The notes beneath the pieces were generated by a model. The model ran no database searches and was not told where the DNA came from. It saw nothing but the letters and a program-made list of their open reading frames with translations. A stretch of DNA of 64,000 nt from Propionibacteriales bacterium (lineage in GTDB: Bacteria; Actinomycetota; Actinomycetes; Propionibacteriales; Nocardioidaceae), in the NCBI GenBank assembly GCA_026392455.1, contig JAPLCB010000009.1, positions 372,001-436,000 of the forward strand. The letters run 5' to 3'. The position numbers and the translations under genes are program-made. The first letter of the stretch is position 1. Every line of letters starts with the position of its first letter. Below are positions 35,801 to 43,062 of the stretch, one piece after another.

Positions 35801-38796
35801 CCGGTGAAGGTCGCCGGCAGGACCGCTGAGTAGCTGAACGTCTCCGAGCCGTTCGCCAGGATCGTCCCGGTGGTGCAGGACAGCTTGCCGTCGGCCTTGG
35901 TGCAGCCGGTCGGTGCGGTGATCGAGGAGTCCAGGCGGTTGTCGAAGTCGTCGACGAAGGTGGTCCCGCCAGCAGCGGAGCCGGTGTTGCTGACCGTGAT
36001 CGTGTAGGTCACCGTGTCACCGGGAGCGGCCGACTCGTCGGACACCGACTTGTCGAGGACGAACCTCGGGGCGGCGGTGACACAGACGTCCGCGGTGGCC
36101 GGAGGCAGGGTGCCCAGGACCGCGCTGTTGGCGATCCGGTACTGCGACGACGTGCAGGTCCCCCCGCCGGTGACGCCGCTGTAGGTCGCCGGGACCCGCG
36201 CCGAGTAGGTGAAGGTCTGCTGCGCGCCGGCCGGGATCAGGTCGGTGGTGCAGTTCAGCACACCGGCTCCGGGCGAGCAGGTGCCACCGCTCGGCAGGAT
36301 CGTGACCCCACCGAGGGTGAGGCGGTTGTCGTGGTCGTCGACGAAGGACGTGGACCCGGAAGCGGCGCCGGTGTTCTTGACGGTGACGGTGTAGGTGACC
36401 AGGTCGGAGGGCAACGCGTCCTTGGGCGAGACCGTCTTGCTGATCTCGTACTTCGGCGCGGCCGCGACGCAGACGACGCCCAACCCGGACAGGTTGCTGT
36501 TGGCGAGGGTCGCGGTGTTGCGGACCGGGTAGGTGCCGGTCGCGCAGCCCGATCCTCCGGAGGTCGCACCGAACGTGGCCGGCATCGCTGCGGTGTAGGT
36601 GAAGGTCGCGGTGGCGCCGACCACGAGCTTGCCGGTCGCACAGGTGAACTTCCCAGCGCCCGGGGTGCACGACGAACCAGCGTTCGGCGAGGTCGGCAGG
36701 GTCGGGGTGATCCTGCTGTCGTAGACGTCCACGAACGACGTGGACCCGCTCGCCATGCCGGTGTTCTTGACAGCCACCGTGTAGGTGACGACCTGGCCGG
36801 GGACGGCGGTGGCCGGGGTCGCGGCCTTGGTGATCTCGTACGTCGCCACCGCGCCGACACAGACCGTCTTGGTCGACGTGCTGAGTCCGATCGTGGCGGT
36901 GTTGGTGATCGCGTAGGTGTCGTCGGCACACCCGTTGGTCGCCGGGGTGCCGTCGAAGGTGCTCGGCATCGTCGCGGTGTAGACGATGTTCGTGCTGGCG
37001 CCGGCCAGGATCGGGCCGGTGGTGCAGGTGAACGAGCCGTTCGGGCCAGACGCGCAACCGGGAGGCAGGGTGCCGAGGGTGATGCCGGCCGCCGGGGTGT
37101 CGGTGACCGACGTGGTTCCGGAGGCGGTGCCGGTGTTGGTCACCTTCAGGGTGTAGGTGACGACGTCACCCGGGTTCGCGACGCTGACGTTGGCCGACTT
37201 GACCACGGTGAAGGCGGGAGCTGCCTGGACGCAGACGTTGACGGTCGCGGACGGGCCGCCGGTGATGGTGACCTTGTTGGCGACCTGGTAGCCGCCCGTG
37301 CAGGCGGTGCCGCCGTCGAAGGACGCCGGCATCGTGGCGTCGTACGTGAAGGTCTGGCTGGCACCGGCCGGGATCGAACCCGTGGTGCAGGCCATCGAAC
37401 CGAGGGCGGGCGCCGAGCAGGAGCCGCCGGTCCCCGAGATCGTCACGCTGCCGGGAGTGACGGCGTAGGTGTCGGTGAAGCTGGTGGAGCCGGCGGCATT
37501 CCCGTTGTTCGTGACGGTGATCGCGTAGCTGACGACCTGGCCGGTGGTGGCGGTGGTGGTGCTGGCGGTCTTGCTGATCGCGAACTGGGCGGCAGCACTG
37601 ACGCAGACCAGGGCCGTGGCCGAGGTGTTCGTGGTGTTGTTCGGGTTCGCCGCGAGGGTGGCGGTGTTGCTGACCGGGTAGGTCCCGCCCGTACATCCGC
37701 CGGTGTTCACGCCGCCGGAGAAGGAGGCCGGCATGTTCGCGGTGTAGGTGAAGACCTGGGTGCCGCCGTTGCCGGCGATCGGGTTCGTCGTACAGGTCAT
37801 CGCCCCGGAGCCCTGGGTACAGCCGGACGGGGTCGAGACGTTGGTCAGGTTGTTGTTGTAGTCGTCGGTGAAGGTCGTCGTCCCGGGCTGGCCACCGGTG
37901 TTCGTGACCGTGACGGTGTAGGTGATCTGACCGCCAGCGCTGGCCGTGGTGGCACTCGCGGTCTTGGTGATCGTGTACGCCGCCGGCGGTACGGGCGCAA
38001 CCGCGCTTCCGCCCTGGATCGAGTTCGCGGTCGCCCCGGTGGAAGCGCCGTCCACCTTGTCGAGCTTGAACGCGTAGGGGCCACCGGAGACCGAGGACGC
38101 ACCGAATCCGGCCCCCCACGACCGGGGCAGGGTGGCCGGAGCGCCCACCGCGAGGTGACCCCCGAAGAGCAGCACTGCCGTCTTCGCCGTGCCGGGAGTC
38201 GTGTTCCGGAACCGGACGGTCACCGTGACCAGGTCGTCGCCCGCGGCAGCAGAGTCGTGGGACGGCGCAGTGTCGCTGGTGAGGTCGGCGCCGTACATCG
38301 TCCACTGACGGGCGGCGTCGGGCAGGTCGTGGTCCCGCGGCGCTGTGGAGATCCCGGGACCGGCCGGCGGGACGCTCAGCGTCGGGTCCTCGGTCATCTG
38401 CAAGGTGTCCGGCACGCCCGCGCAGAGGGCAGCGGCCAACCCCTGGCAGGGCAGGGCAGCGACCGACGTCCTGTTCCAGGTCGCCAGCGAGTCGTACGCG
38501 TGGATGCTGCCCTTGCGATCCTGGTAGGTGAAGGTCAAGGAGTGCTCGAGGCTGTCCGCCGGCAGGTTGATCAGCGCTCGCTGCGGAACCACGTCGTCCT
38601 CGGTGTAGTGCGAGTTGCTCGACTGCAGCGACCCGTTGACCCAGCCACCGACGCAACCGAGGGCTGTGCCGGCGCCGTTCTCGCACTGGGAGAACCCACC
38701 CACGGTGGCCCCGGCTGCACTGGCCGGCGCTTGCGCGGCGATGCTCAACCCGGTCGCAGCGAGCGCGGTGACCAGCAGGAGACGGAAGGTACGCAT
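29848..38796 (-). CDS. Giant secreted surface protein with 18 DUF11-type repeats
   Basis: 2982 residues. Sec signal peptide (cleavage near 'ASAAG', about residue 28), a unique N-terminal region (about 30-270), 18 tandem DUF11/SdrD-B-like domains of about 125 residues (272-2528), and a C-terminal region of about 450 residues that resembles choice-of-anchor P-type sequences and ends 'ELIVAEAHADTTFG'. Each repeat opens with a 'T(V/I)TK-GxxVTYTVTVTNTG' pattern, includes a 'DDYDNRL' motif and closes with 'VCVxAAP'. I see no LPXTG motif, hydrophobic anchor or basic tail. Probably a stalk-like adhesin or envelope layer protein. A sortase is encoded 210 bp upstream on the same strand. Confidence 0.92.
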   Translation of the reverse strand: MRTFRLLLVTALAATGLSIAAQAPASAAGATVGGFSQCENGAGTALGCVGGWVNGSLQSSNSHYTEDDVVPQRALINLPADSLEHSLTFTYQDRKGSIHAYDSLATWNRTSVAALPCQGLAAALCAGVPDTLQMTEDPTLSVPPAGPGISTAPRDHDLPDAARQWTMYGADLTSDTAPSHDSAAAGDDLVTVTVRFRNTTPGTAKTAVLLFGGHLAVGAPATLPRSWGAGFGASSVSGGPYAFKLDKVDGASTGATANSIQGGSAVAPVPPAAYTITKTASATTASAGGQITYTVTVTNTGGQPGTTTFTDDYNNNLTNVSTPSGCTQGSGAMTCTTNPIAGNGGTQVFTYTANMPASFSGGVNTGGCTGGTYPVSNTATLAANPNNTTNTSATALVCVSAAAQFAISKTASTTTATTGQVVSYAITVTNNGNAAGSTSFTDTYAVTPGSVTISGTGGSCSAPALGSMACTTGSIPAGASQTFTYDATMPASFDGGTACTGGYQVANKVTITGGPSATVNVCVQAAPAFTVVKSANVSVANPGDVVTYTLKVTNTGTASGTTSVTDTPAAGITLGTLPPGCASGPNGSFTCTTGPILAGASTNIVYTATMPSTFDGTPATNGCADDTYAITNTATIGLSTSTKTVCVGAVATYEITKAATPATAVPGQVVTYTVAVKNTGMASGSTSFVDVYDSRITPTLPTSPNAGSSCTPGAGKFTCATGKLVVGATATFTYTAAMPATFGATSGGSGCATGTYPVRNTATLANSNLSGLGVVCVAAAPKYEISKTVSPKDALPSDLVTYTVTVKNTGAASGSTSFVDDHDNRLTLGGVTILPSGGTCSPGAGVLNCTTDLIPAGAQQTFTYSARVPATYSGVTGGGTCTSSQYRIANSAVLGTLPPATADVCVTAAPRFVLDKSVSDESAAPGDTVTYTITVSNTGSAAGGTTFVDDFDNRLDSSITAPTGCTKADGKLSCTTGTILANGSETFSYSAVLPATFTGPGGGDCAPGQYAVKNTAGIPSGSSDSVLVCVAAAPTFTITKTATPQTVGVGSTVTYTVTVTNTGPASGSTGFVDDYDNRLNPTVPNGCTKADGKLSCTTGDIASGDNQVFTYTAVMPATFLSTAPTGTCAPGAYGIANDVTLDGGASTGAQVCVSAAPAFSVAKSVDDANVLPGESVTYTIKVTNTGTAGGSTTFSDTPDSRLSPSSAVSTPSGNTCAPSGAVGARVFSNCPTGVIEPGASQSFTYTAQMPATFTGESGGGDCDPGEYQVANTVTAGGSTASQDVCVAAAATFTVKKTADRYQVNPGSTVSYTVVVTNTGTAAGSTSFTDDYDATATVTAPAGCTVDAANTAFSCTTGTINAGESQSFTYSGVVPMTFVGSPDSAACTPPAFAIINKATLANDLVDKVTVCVAAGPEYTITKAADSKLVEVGAPVRYTVTVKNIGSATGATTFTDTPDSQYDLTGVTVAGCLLANGTFTCSTGDLDPGVSKVFTFDLTAPANFTGTPGLGTCDDDRYLLANSAMLRNGPTVSDDVCVAAAPAYTVTKTADETLVDAGDTVTYTVTVTNTGTAAGTTDFVDDYDDRLTLSAVDISGSGGSCSVADGNLSCSTGTINAGGTQTFTYAADMPETFTGTSGGRLCDPGRYAVINSVNGYPDAAVIVCVAAAPRFTVTKTADTTSTTPGQDVTYTVVVTNEGNATGRIMAVDDYDPRLGVVGAPCPQGPSTSLRCETGPLNAGQSATFTYTGRLPSSFDGPTGGVGCPADQYRVPNTVTLANGASATVVVCVDADAAFSITKSVDDESGEPGQTVEYTVTVTNLGNAAGGTSFDDDYNDRLSPTLPDGCTDNTGSFTCTTDVLAAGASQDFVYTAKLPATYPAVSGTNGCADGSYGFENTATLESDGPSATARVCVAAAPDLSIDKTAQPTSVKTGDTVSYTVVVTNSGPAAAPATTFVDDYTDTLTDVTLPAGCVQGNGQFTCTTEVIESGKDQTFTYSAKIPASFTGDSGGADCPDGTFPVANAVNVTGGPSDDVTLCVPAAPKFTVAKTVDTAVVDPGATVTYTVTVKNTGDASGSTTFTDDYDDSLDATISVPAGCAKVDKTLQCSTEVLNAGTSQPFTYSAQVPTTFDGTPGGGDCTPVQYRIANSVTSTSGASAAQDVCVTAAPKFVVDKTVDKPQAEPGDTVHYTVTVTNTGAAAGSTTIVDDYDNRLDPTVPAGCTKAAGTLSCDTGKILAGGSTKFEYDAVLPLTYSGDSGVDPCAPGQYSVANEVTIGDEVKASQTVCVAAAAKFTATKVADDTTADPGQQVTYTVTVTNTGSVAGTSTFVDDYDNRLDATITVPTECTKAGGKLTCTTGVIEPGASQKITYAATMPATFTGPSGQGGCLVGAYPVSNSVVLGGGANAAATVCVAAAAKLGLVKSDTIDTTGFGDQTITYTLTYTNSGTAESLGTVVTDQLPAGTGFVSCAPACTTPGNLVTWNVGAVAPAGGTGTVQLVVRVTSNQTCVITNVAQIRANEVTTTSSNTVTTNVVPQPDTANAKSNGSAVGLSIRTSGLLDLVGPIVGGLFTNNNTLALSRASSSQSGPGGPSTGSDSLLSVKLPSNGSLARAGVLTATSASVVTPAPAEARTTTTSEVAGVCLIPVGGLCTVETGTVRAVATTMANGTYAAVSTAGSTIQSLRVAGVAVPVDLNQTTTIPLNKAVFGPNSYVAINERTGSSGLSGQKYTADQSVAMIHVKITGLLLGVQAAEIYVAQATSHSEFPKTFLCAGAKNQSVSGHAYTARLYTGPILADLIQGYAQVSPLGGVETEHVAQAVIPSTGVVVNAKVADSSSAGAFTASGSTARSWAEVTGDGTKPACVLSYVRDCVATATLIRSEVNSAASASGSTSKDTGTSLVGLSVLGIPIAGTPAPNTTIALPGIGFIVLNEQFCDNGAAVSHTCTASGHTGLTVRAVRVVVTVANNLLGLTPGVELIVAEAHADTTFG
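31210..37983 (-). repeat. Tandem DUF11-type repeat tract, 18 units
   Basis: About 6.8 kb of in-frame repeats inside the giant gene, near 376 bp per unit. Units 1-17 share the same ordered motifs (opening TK-GxxVTYTV, middle VDDYDNRL or TDTPDSR, pair of Cys, closing VCVxAAP); unit 18 is divergent ('LGLVKSDTIDTTGFGD'). DNA repetition of this kind can change copy number by recombination and is prone to assembly collapse. It also generates long shadow frames on the plus strand. Confidence 0.88.
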
Positions 38797-38882
38797 GGAA
38801 CAACCCCTTGAATGGCGGTAGGTGCGCCCGAGATCCGCGGCCTGGTACCTGGGAGGGGTCAGACCGGGACGGGTGCAACTTG

Positions 38883-38911
38883 ATTCAAGGTCGGGCGGGA
38901 CGGACCGTCAA
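38883..38911 (-). promoter_or_regulatory. Candidate promoter of the giant-protein gene
   Basis: On the minus strand: TTGACG (38906-38911), a 17-bp spacer and TTGAAT (38883-38888). A perfect palindrome CTTGATTCAAG (38879-38889) covers the -10 element and could be an operator. The implied 5' leader is about 80 nt. Confidence 0.35.
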
Positions 38912-39006
38912 ACAGATCTCGCGCCGGTTCAGAGACTTCGGCGTATCTGTATAGAACTACCGTCCGCGGAGTGTGACACTTTCGAACCTGCTAGCGCTGA
39001 ACTGCG

Positions 39007-39693
39007 TCAGCCGAGCAGTCCGCCCAGAAGCCCGCCGAGGAGGCTCGGCGGTTCTTCCTCGGCCGGGGGCTGCGCCGGGGGCGGCGGCGTCGGGGCCACC
39101 GGGACGCCGTACCAGATCGTGCGCCGGGTCCAGTTGCCCGGACCGAGCCGCTTCCCCGAGCACGCGACGATGACGACCTGCTCGGGGCCCCAGTAGCGGA
39201 ACGCCTTGTTCCGCGGCACCTCGTCGACGGGGTAGCTGGTCCGCTCGGTGATCCGGTAGCAGGCGCGTCGACCGTTGCTGCCGGTCAGCACGATGCCGTC
39301 ACCCCGGTGCAGGTCGCGGAGCATCGCGTTGCCGAGGGCAGACCCGTCGGGCCAGGTGTGACCGGACAGGATCACGCTGCCCTTCCTGCTGGCCGGCTTG
39401 GTCTGCGGGTCCATGGCCATCAGCCACTTGCCCTCCTGGGTCACCGGGCCGGCACCGACCTGGCCGCTGCTCGTGCGCTTGACCTGGATCACCTTCACGG
39501 TCCGGCCGATCGCCGGAATCTCCGCGCGGGACGGCACGAACCCGTTGGCAGGCCGCTTGCACGAGGCCGGGACCGCGCCGGCCGTCTGGATCGCACCCGA
39601 TCCAGTGATCACGACGAGAACCTGGGCGACCAGGACGAGCAGCAGCGCGACCGCTGCCCGCGAGACATGGACGAACCGACGATCGAGCGCCAC
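39007..39693 (-). CDS. Class F-like sortase
   Basis: 228 residues from the GTG at 39693 (AAGGGGG 7 nt upstream). N-terminal membrane anchor (about residues 14-36), then the sortase barrel with His in 'LSGHTWPDG', catalytic Cys in 'VIVACSGKR' and Arg in 'GNWTRRTIW'. A Pro-rich tail and short 'SLLGGLLGGLLG' end are unusual. Actinobacterial class F sortases are short-substrate housekeeping or unknown enzymes. Upstream of the DUF11 giant gene, which lacks a visible LPXTG, so its substrate is unclear. Confidence 0.82.
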   Translation of the reverse strand: MALDRRFVHVSRAAVALLLVLVAQVLVVITGSGAIQTAGAVPASCKRPANGFVPSRAEIPAIGRTVKVIQVKRTSSGQVGAGPVTQEGKWLMAMDPQTKPASRKGSVILSGHTWPDGSALGNAMLRDLHRGDGIVLTGSNGRRACYRITERTSYPVDEVPRNKAFRYWGPEQVVIVACSGKRLGPGNWTRRTIWYGVPVAPTPPPPAQPPAEEEPPSLLGGLLGGLLG

Positions 39694-39796
39694 GACGTAC
39701 CCCCTTGTTCGGCCTCCAGCGAAGGCGTCCCGTCCCCGGGCCCAGTGAACCGGATGGAGCCGATCAGCACAACGGGATCCGCGAGACCGGCGAGGT

Positions 39797-40102
39797 CTAC
39801 GTGGTGCGGGGCGTGGCCGAGGCCGGGTGCCCGAGCCGGACGAGCTCGGCCTGAAGCCGCAGGACCTCGGCCTGCAGCCCGAGCACCCGCTCGATCCCCA
39901 CCGAGTTGAGGCCGGCGTCGAGCATCTCGCGGATGCTGAGCAGCCGGTCGACGTCGTTCTGGCTGTAGCGCCGCGACCCGCCGTCGGTCCGCCCCGGTTC
40001 CACCAACCCGCTGCGTTCGTAAGCCCGCAGGTTCTGCACCGTCGTACCCGCGAGCTCGGCGGCGACCGAGATGGCGAACACCCCTCGGGTCGGATCGGTC
40101 AT
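39797..40102 (-). CDS. MerR-family regulator, HspR-like
   Basis: 101 residues: MerR helix-turn-helix 'FAISVAAELAGTTVQNLRAY' near residues 9-28, 'RSGLVEPGRTDGGSRRYSQN', then a dimerising coiled coil 'QAEVLRLQAELVRLG'. Short and divergent from an hsp20 gene, which is the HspR arrangement of actinobacteria. It probably represses the hsp20 promoter and its own. I did not find an exact HAIR element in the intergenic region. Confidence 0.85.
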   Translation of the reverse strand: MTDPTRGVFAISVAAELAGTTVQNLRAYERSGLVEPGRTDGGSRRYSQNDVDRLLSIREMLDAGLNSVGIERVLGLQAEVLRLQAELVRLGHPASATPRTT

Positions 40103-40123
40103 GGCACACCCCTTGCTTCGGAC

Positions 40124-40143
40124 TTATGGCTTGTGCTACATAA
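40124..40143. promoter_or_regulatory. Possible MerR-type operator between merR and hsp20
   Basis: TTATG, ten bases, CATAA is an inverted repeat in the 94-bp divergent region. MerR-family proteins bind inverted repeats within long promoter spacers. It is not the published HAIR sequence, so this is weak. Confidence 0.3.
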
Positions 40144-40196
40144 AACCTATAACAGCCAGTACACCTCTGGCTACCTGACGACAAGGAGGACATGTC

Positions 40197-40622
40197 ATGT
40201 TGCTGCGCACCGCAGACCCGTTCCGTGAGTTCGAACGACTGAGCCACCAGCTCGCCGGGACGACCAACCGTCCTGCGGTCATGCCGATGGATGCCTGGCG
40301 TCAGGGCGACGCCTTCGTCCTGGAGTTCGACCTCCCGGGCGTCACGAAGGAGACCATCGACCTGGACGTCGAGCGCAACGTCCTGACCGTGCGGGCCGAG
40401 CGCGTCGTCCGGAACGGCGACTGGGAGATGCTGGCCACCGAACGGCCCCGCGGCCTCTTCAGCCGCCAGCTGGTGCTGGGCGACAACCTCGATCTCGAGC
40501 GCATCGACGCCGCGTACGCCGACGGCGTCCTGCGCCTGACGATCCCGGTCGCCGAGAAGGCCAAGCCCCGCAAGATCGAGGTCCGCACGGCCGCACCGGA
40601 GAGCACAGCGATCTCCTCCTGA
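40197..40622 (+). CDS. Hsp20-family small heat shock protein
   Basis: 141 residues, alpha-crystallin domain: '[20 protein letters not shown]' start, '[14 protein letters not shown]' in the middle, and '[20 protein letters not shown]' at the C-terminal beta-strand with the IxI-like tail. A holdase chaperone that binds unfolding proteins. Very strong SD (AAGGAGG) 9 nt upstream of the ATG. Its transcript probably ends at the hairpin 24 bp downstream. Confidence 0.95.
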   Translation: MLLRTADPFREFERLSHQLAGTTNRPAVMPMDAWRQGDAFVLEFDLPGVTKETIDLDVERNVLTVRAERVVRNGDWEMLATERPRGLFSRQLVLGDNLDLERIDAAYADGVLRLTIPVAEKAKPRKIEVRTAAPESTAISS

Positions 40623-40645
40623 GCCACCGGTTGGAGAAACCCGAA

Positions 40646-40679
40646 GGGCCCCCGGAACCGCTTCAGGTTCCGGGGGCCC
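40646..40679. terminator. Strong bidirectional hairpin terminator
   Basis: Perfect 14-bp arms (GGGCCCCCGGAACC and GGTTCCGGGGGCCC) around a six-base loop. It lies between the convergent hsp20 and acyl-CoA dehydrogenase genes (stops at 40622 and 40690). There is no U-tract, as is common in high-GC actinobacteria. Confidence 0.85.
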
Positions 40680-40689
40680 ACGGGGGTGA

Positions 40690-41847
40690 TCAGCTCGGCG
40701 CCGGCAGCGACCGGGCGATGATCTCCTTCATGATCTCGGTCGTGCCGGCGTAGATCTGGCTGACCCGCAGGTCGGCCCACGCACGCGCGATCGGGTACTC
40801 CTCCATGTAGCCGTAGCCCCCGTGGAGCTGCAGGCACTGGTCGACGACCTTCTGGGCCCGCTCCGACGACCAGTACTTCGCCATCGCCGCCGTCGGGATG
40901 TCGAGCTCACCGGCCAGGTGGGAGGTGATGCAGTCGTCGATGAACGACCGGCACACCCGGGCCTCGGTGGCGACCTCGGCGAGCACGAACTTGGTGTTCT
41001 GGAACGCGAAGATCGGCTTGCCGAAAGCGGTGCGGCTCAGGGTGTACTCGTGGGTCAGGTTGAGCACCAGCTCCATCGACGCCACGCAGCTGACGGCGAC
41101 GATCAACCGCTCCTGGGGCAGCTGCATCATCAGCTGGACGAAGCCCTGCCCTTCCTCGGTGCCCAGCAGGTTGGTCACCGGGATCCGGACGTCGTCGAAG
41201 AACAGCTCGCAGGTGTCCTGGCCCTTCATCCCGATCTTGTCGAGCACCCGGCCGCGGCGGAAACCCTCGGCATCCGTCGGCACGATCACCAGGGACACTC
41301 CGGAGGCAGCCTCGGACGGGTCGGTCTTCACGGCGACCAGCACCATGTCGGCCTGGGCGCCGTTGGTGATGAAGGTCTTGGCCCCGTTGACGACGTACTC
41401 GTCACCCTCGCGGATCGCCTTGGTCCGGATCCCCTGGAGATCCGACCCGGTACCAGGCTCGGTCATCGCGATGGCGCTGACCACCTCGCCGCTGGCCAGC
41501 CGTGGCAGCCAGTGCTGCTTCTGCTCCTCGGTCCCGTAGTGCAGCAGGTAGTGGGCGACGATGCCGCTGTGCAGGGACGCCCCCCAGCTGCTGTCACCGA
41601 CCCGCGCCTGCTCCTCGATCAGGACGGCCTCGTGCGCGAAGGTGCCACCACCACCGCCGTACTCCTCGGGGATCGAGGCGCACAGCAGGCCGAGGGCGCC
41701 GGCCTTGTTCCACAGCTCCCGGTCGACCTGCTTGTTGCGGATGAAGGTCTCGGAGTTGGGCTTGATCTCCTTCTCGCAGAACGTCCGAGCGAGGTCACGG
41801 AAGTCCTCGAGGTCCTGATCCATCCAGGGCGACGTGCGCGCGGTCAT
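40690..41847 (-). CDS. Acyl-CoA dehydrogenase
   Basis: 385 residues with acyl-CoA dehydrogenase signatures: 'AMTEPGTGSDLQGIRTKA' near residue 127, 'ITNGAQADMVLV', the C-terminal FAD motif 'LHGGYGYMEEYPIARAW' carrying the catalytic Glu, and 'YAGTTEIMKEIIAR'. It oxidises acyl-CoA to 2-enoyl-CoA with FAD; chain preference unknown. A clear promoter is seen 60 bp upstream. A different gene from the island acyl-CoA dehydrogenase at 56355, with only moderate similarity. Confidence 0.93.
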   Translation of the reverse strand: MTARTSPWMDQDLEDFRDLARTFCEKEIKPNSETFIRNKQVDRELWNKAGALGLLCASIPEEYGGGGGTFAHEAVLIEEQARVGDSSWGASLHSGIVAHYLLHYGTEEQKQHWLPRLASGEVVSAIAMTEPGTGSDLQGIRTKAIREGDEYVVNGAKTFITNGAQADMVLVAVKTDPSEAASGVSLVIVPTDAEGFRRGRVLDKIGMKGQDTCELFFDDVRIPVTNLLGTEEGQGFVQLMMQLPQERLIVAVSCVASMELVLNLTHEYTLSRTAFGKPIFAFQNTKFVLAEVATEARVCRSFIDDCITSHLAGELDIPTAAMAKYWSSERAQKVVDQCLQLHGGYGYMEEYPIARAWADLRVSQIYAGTTEIMKEIIARSLPAPS

Positions 41848-41904
41848 GGGCTCTCCTTGAGCTGAGGGACTGGTACGGGTCCGGCCGGCAGGCCGACCCC
41901 GGGT

Positions 41905-41933
41905 ACTAGATCACTAACTCTGCCACTGGTCAA
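41905..41933 (-). promoter_or_regulatory. Promoter of the acyl-CoA dehydrogenase gene
   Basis: On the minus strand: -35 TTGACC (41928-41933), 17-bp spacer, -10 TCTAGT (41905-41910). The predicted start is near 41898. It overlaps the TGCCA/TGGCA array described next, so a regulator bound there would block RNA polymerase. Confidence 0.55.
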
Positions 41934-41952
41934 TGGCACACTTGCCAGTGGC
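41921..41952. promoter_or_regulatory. Alternating TGCCA/TGGCA array, candidate operator
   Basis: TGCCA-N8-TGGCA (41921-41938) runs into TGGCA-N4-TGCCA (41934-41947), and the arms GCCACTGG and CCAGTGGC (41922-41929 and 41945-41952) form a longer inverted repeat. The array covers the -35 region of the promoter above. No regulator gene sits next to it, so the binder is unknown. Confidence 0.4.
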
Positions 41953-42060
41953 TTCACGGATCGCGGGCCCAGGAGGGGAAGGACGCTGACCGGTTTACTT
42001 TTCCTGCCCCCGCGCATCTACTGAGTCGGACGGACACACTCGGGCGTACAGGGGTCACAG

Positions 42061-42870
42061 GTGAAGCAGAGTCGAATGATCTGCGCGATCACCGCCGGGG
42101 TGTTCTTGGCCGTCAGCACGACGACGGCAGTGTCGGCGGCGGAGCCCGGCCACCCGGACGGGACCTACTCCCTCGACTCGACCTCGGGGCACCTGCGCGG
42201 GTTCGTCGAGGGTGAGGACGGCGAATCGGGATACGCCGACACGCGGGATGCTCCGTTCCTGATCACCCAGACCTCGATCTCGGACGATCACACCCCGAGC
42301 GCCGAGATCTCTCGCAGCATCGATCTCGGGAACGGCTTGGCGCCGCAGCCGTGGACCGGGACGGGGCCAAAGCGAATCATCTACTCCAGTGCCGGAACGT
42401 ACACACCGAACGTCTCCTTGACTGACGGCGACGGCAACACCACGATCGTGCCCCTGCCGACGATCACAGTGAAGAGTGACGAGAAGGCCCCGGTCCTGCG
42501 CATCACCCGCCCGGCGCGCGTCCACAAGGTTGCAGCCTGGCGTCGGATTCGCGGAGGCGCCTACGACACCGGCATCGGTCTGGCCGATCGCGGCGTGACC
42601 GTTCGGGTCTGGGAGAAGCGGAACGGCACCTGGTACGGCTACAACTTCACGACCAAGCGGTGGGTGAAGGGCAAACGCACCTTCGCCGCTACGAGGTCCA
42701 TGCCGTTCAACAGCTACATCACGACCTCCTCAAAGGTTGCCGAGAACAGGTGGCACACCCCGTACATCCAGGGCCTCAAGCGCGGCTACCTGCACGTCGA
42801 AGCCATCGTGAACGATCGCATCCCCCTGCGCACCGAGACCCGGACCAGCGCCGACCTGCGCCGCTGGTAG
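42061..42870 (+). CDS. Secreted protein with PKD-like segment
   Basis: 269 residues from the GTG at 42061 (AGGGG 6 nt upstream). Sec signal peptide (about residues 1-26, 'AVSAAEPG'). The middle has a PKD-like pattern 'YSSAGTYTPNVSLTDGDGNT', and the C-terminal half is basic and rich in aromatic residues ('GTWYGYNFTTKRWVKGKRTF'). No catalytic motif is visible. Third-codon positions look less GC-rich than in the neighbours, suggesting possible transfer; this is qualitative. Function unknown; a wall-binding or adhesive protein is possible. Confidence 0.65.
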   Translation: MKQSRMICAITAGVFLAVSTTTAVSAAEPGHPDGTYSLDSTSGHLRGFVEGEDGESGYADTRDAPFLITQTSISDDHTPSAEISRSIDLGNGLAPQPWTGTGPKRIIYSSAGTYTPNVSLTDGDGNTTIVPLPTITVKSDEKAPVLRITRPARVHKVAAWRRIRGGAYDTGIGLADRGVTVRVWEKRNGTWYGYNFTTKRWVKGKRTFAATRSMPFNSYITTSSKVAENRWHTPYIQGLKRGYLHVEAIVNDRIPLRTETRTSADLRRW

Positions 42871-42984
42871 GCAGTTCGGTTTCAGGCCACTTCGAGGCCT
42901 CCGCCAGCTGGACGACCACGTACGACGCCCGCCGCGAGGGCGGTGGCGGCCATCTGGAACTCCGTCGCGACGAGGGGAATGAGA

Positions 42985-43000
42985 ATACCCCGGGGGGTGT
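42985..43000. promoter_or_regulatory. CsoR/CstR-type operator, upstream copy
   Basis: ATACCCCGGGGGGTGT, an AT-flanked C-run/G-run pseudopalindrome as bound by CsoR-family repressors (copper-CsoR, persulfide-CstR). It abuts the -35 hexamer TTGACC. Confidence 0.55.
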
Positions 43001-43030
43001 TTGACCAGAATGACAGATACCCCCTAGGGT
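43001..43030 (+). promoter_or_regulatory. Promoter of the MMPL/thiol-redox operon
   Basis: -35 TTGACC (43001-43006), 18-bp spacer, -10 TAGGGT (43025-43030), predicting a start near 43037 and ATG at 43063. The -10 lies inside the second CsoR-type site and the first site is just upstream, a classic repression layout. Confidence 0.6.
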
Positions 43031-43032
43031 AT
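43017..43032. promoter_or_regulatory. CsoR/CstR-type operator, copy over the -10
   Basis: ATACCCCCTAGGGTAT: arms ATACCC and GGGTAT with an inner CCTAGG. Center-to-center distance to the upstream copy is 32 bp, about three helical turns. Confidence 0.6.
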
Positions 43033-43062
43033 TCGAGTACCGGCCCGAAGAGAGAGAGAACC

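Noticed and set aside
29506-35829. A plus-strand open frame of over 2100 codons
   Set aside because: It lies antisense to the DUF11 repeat gene, is Arg/Gly/Asp-rich low-complexity sequence and has no domain; it is a high-GC shadow made long by the repeats.
40103-40196. HAIR element for HspR
   Set aside because: CTTGAGT-N7-ACTCAAG is not present; only a short TTATG/CATAA inverted repeat was found.
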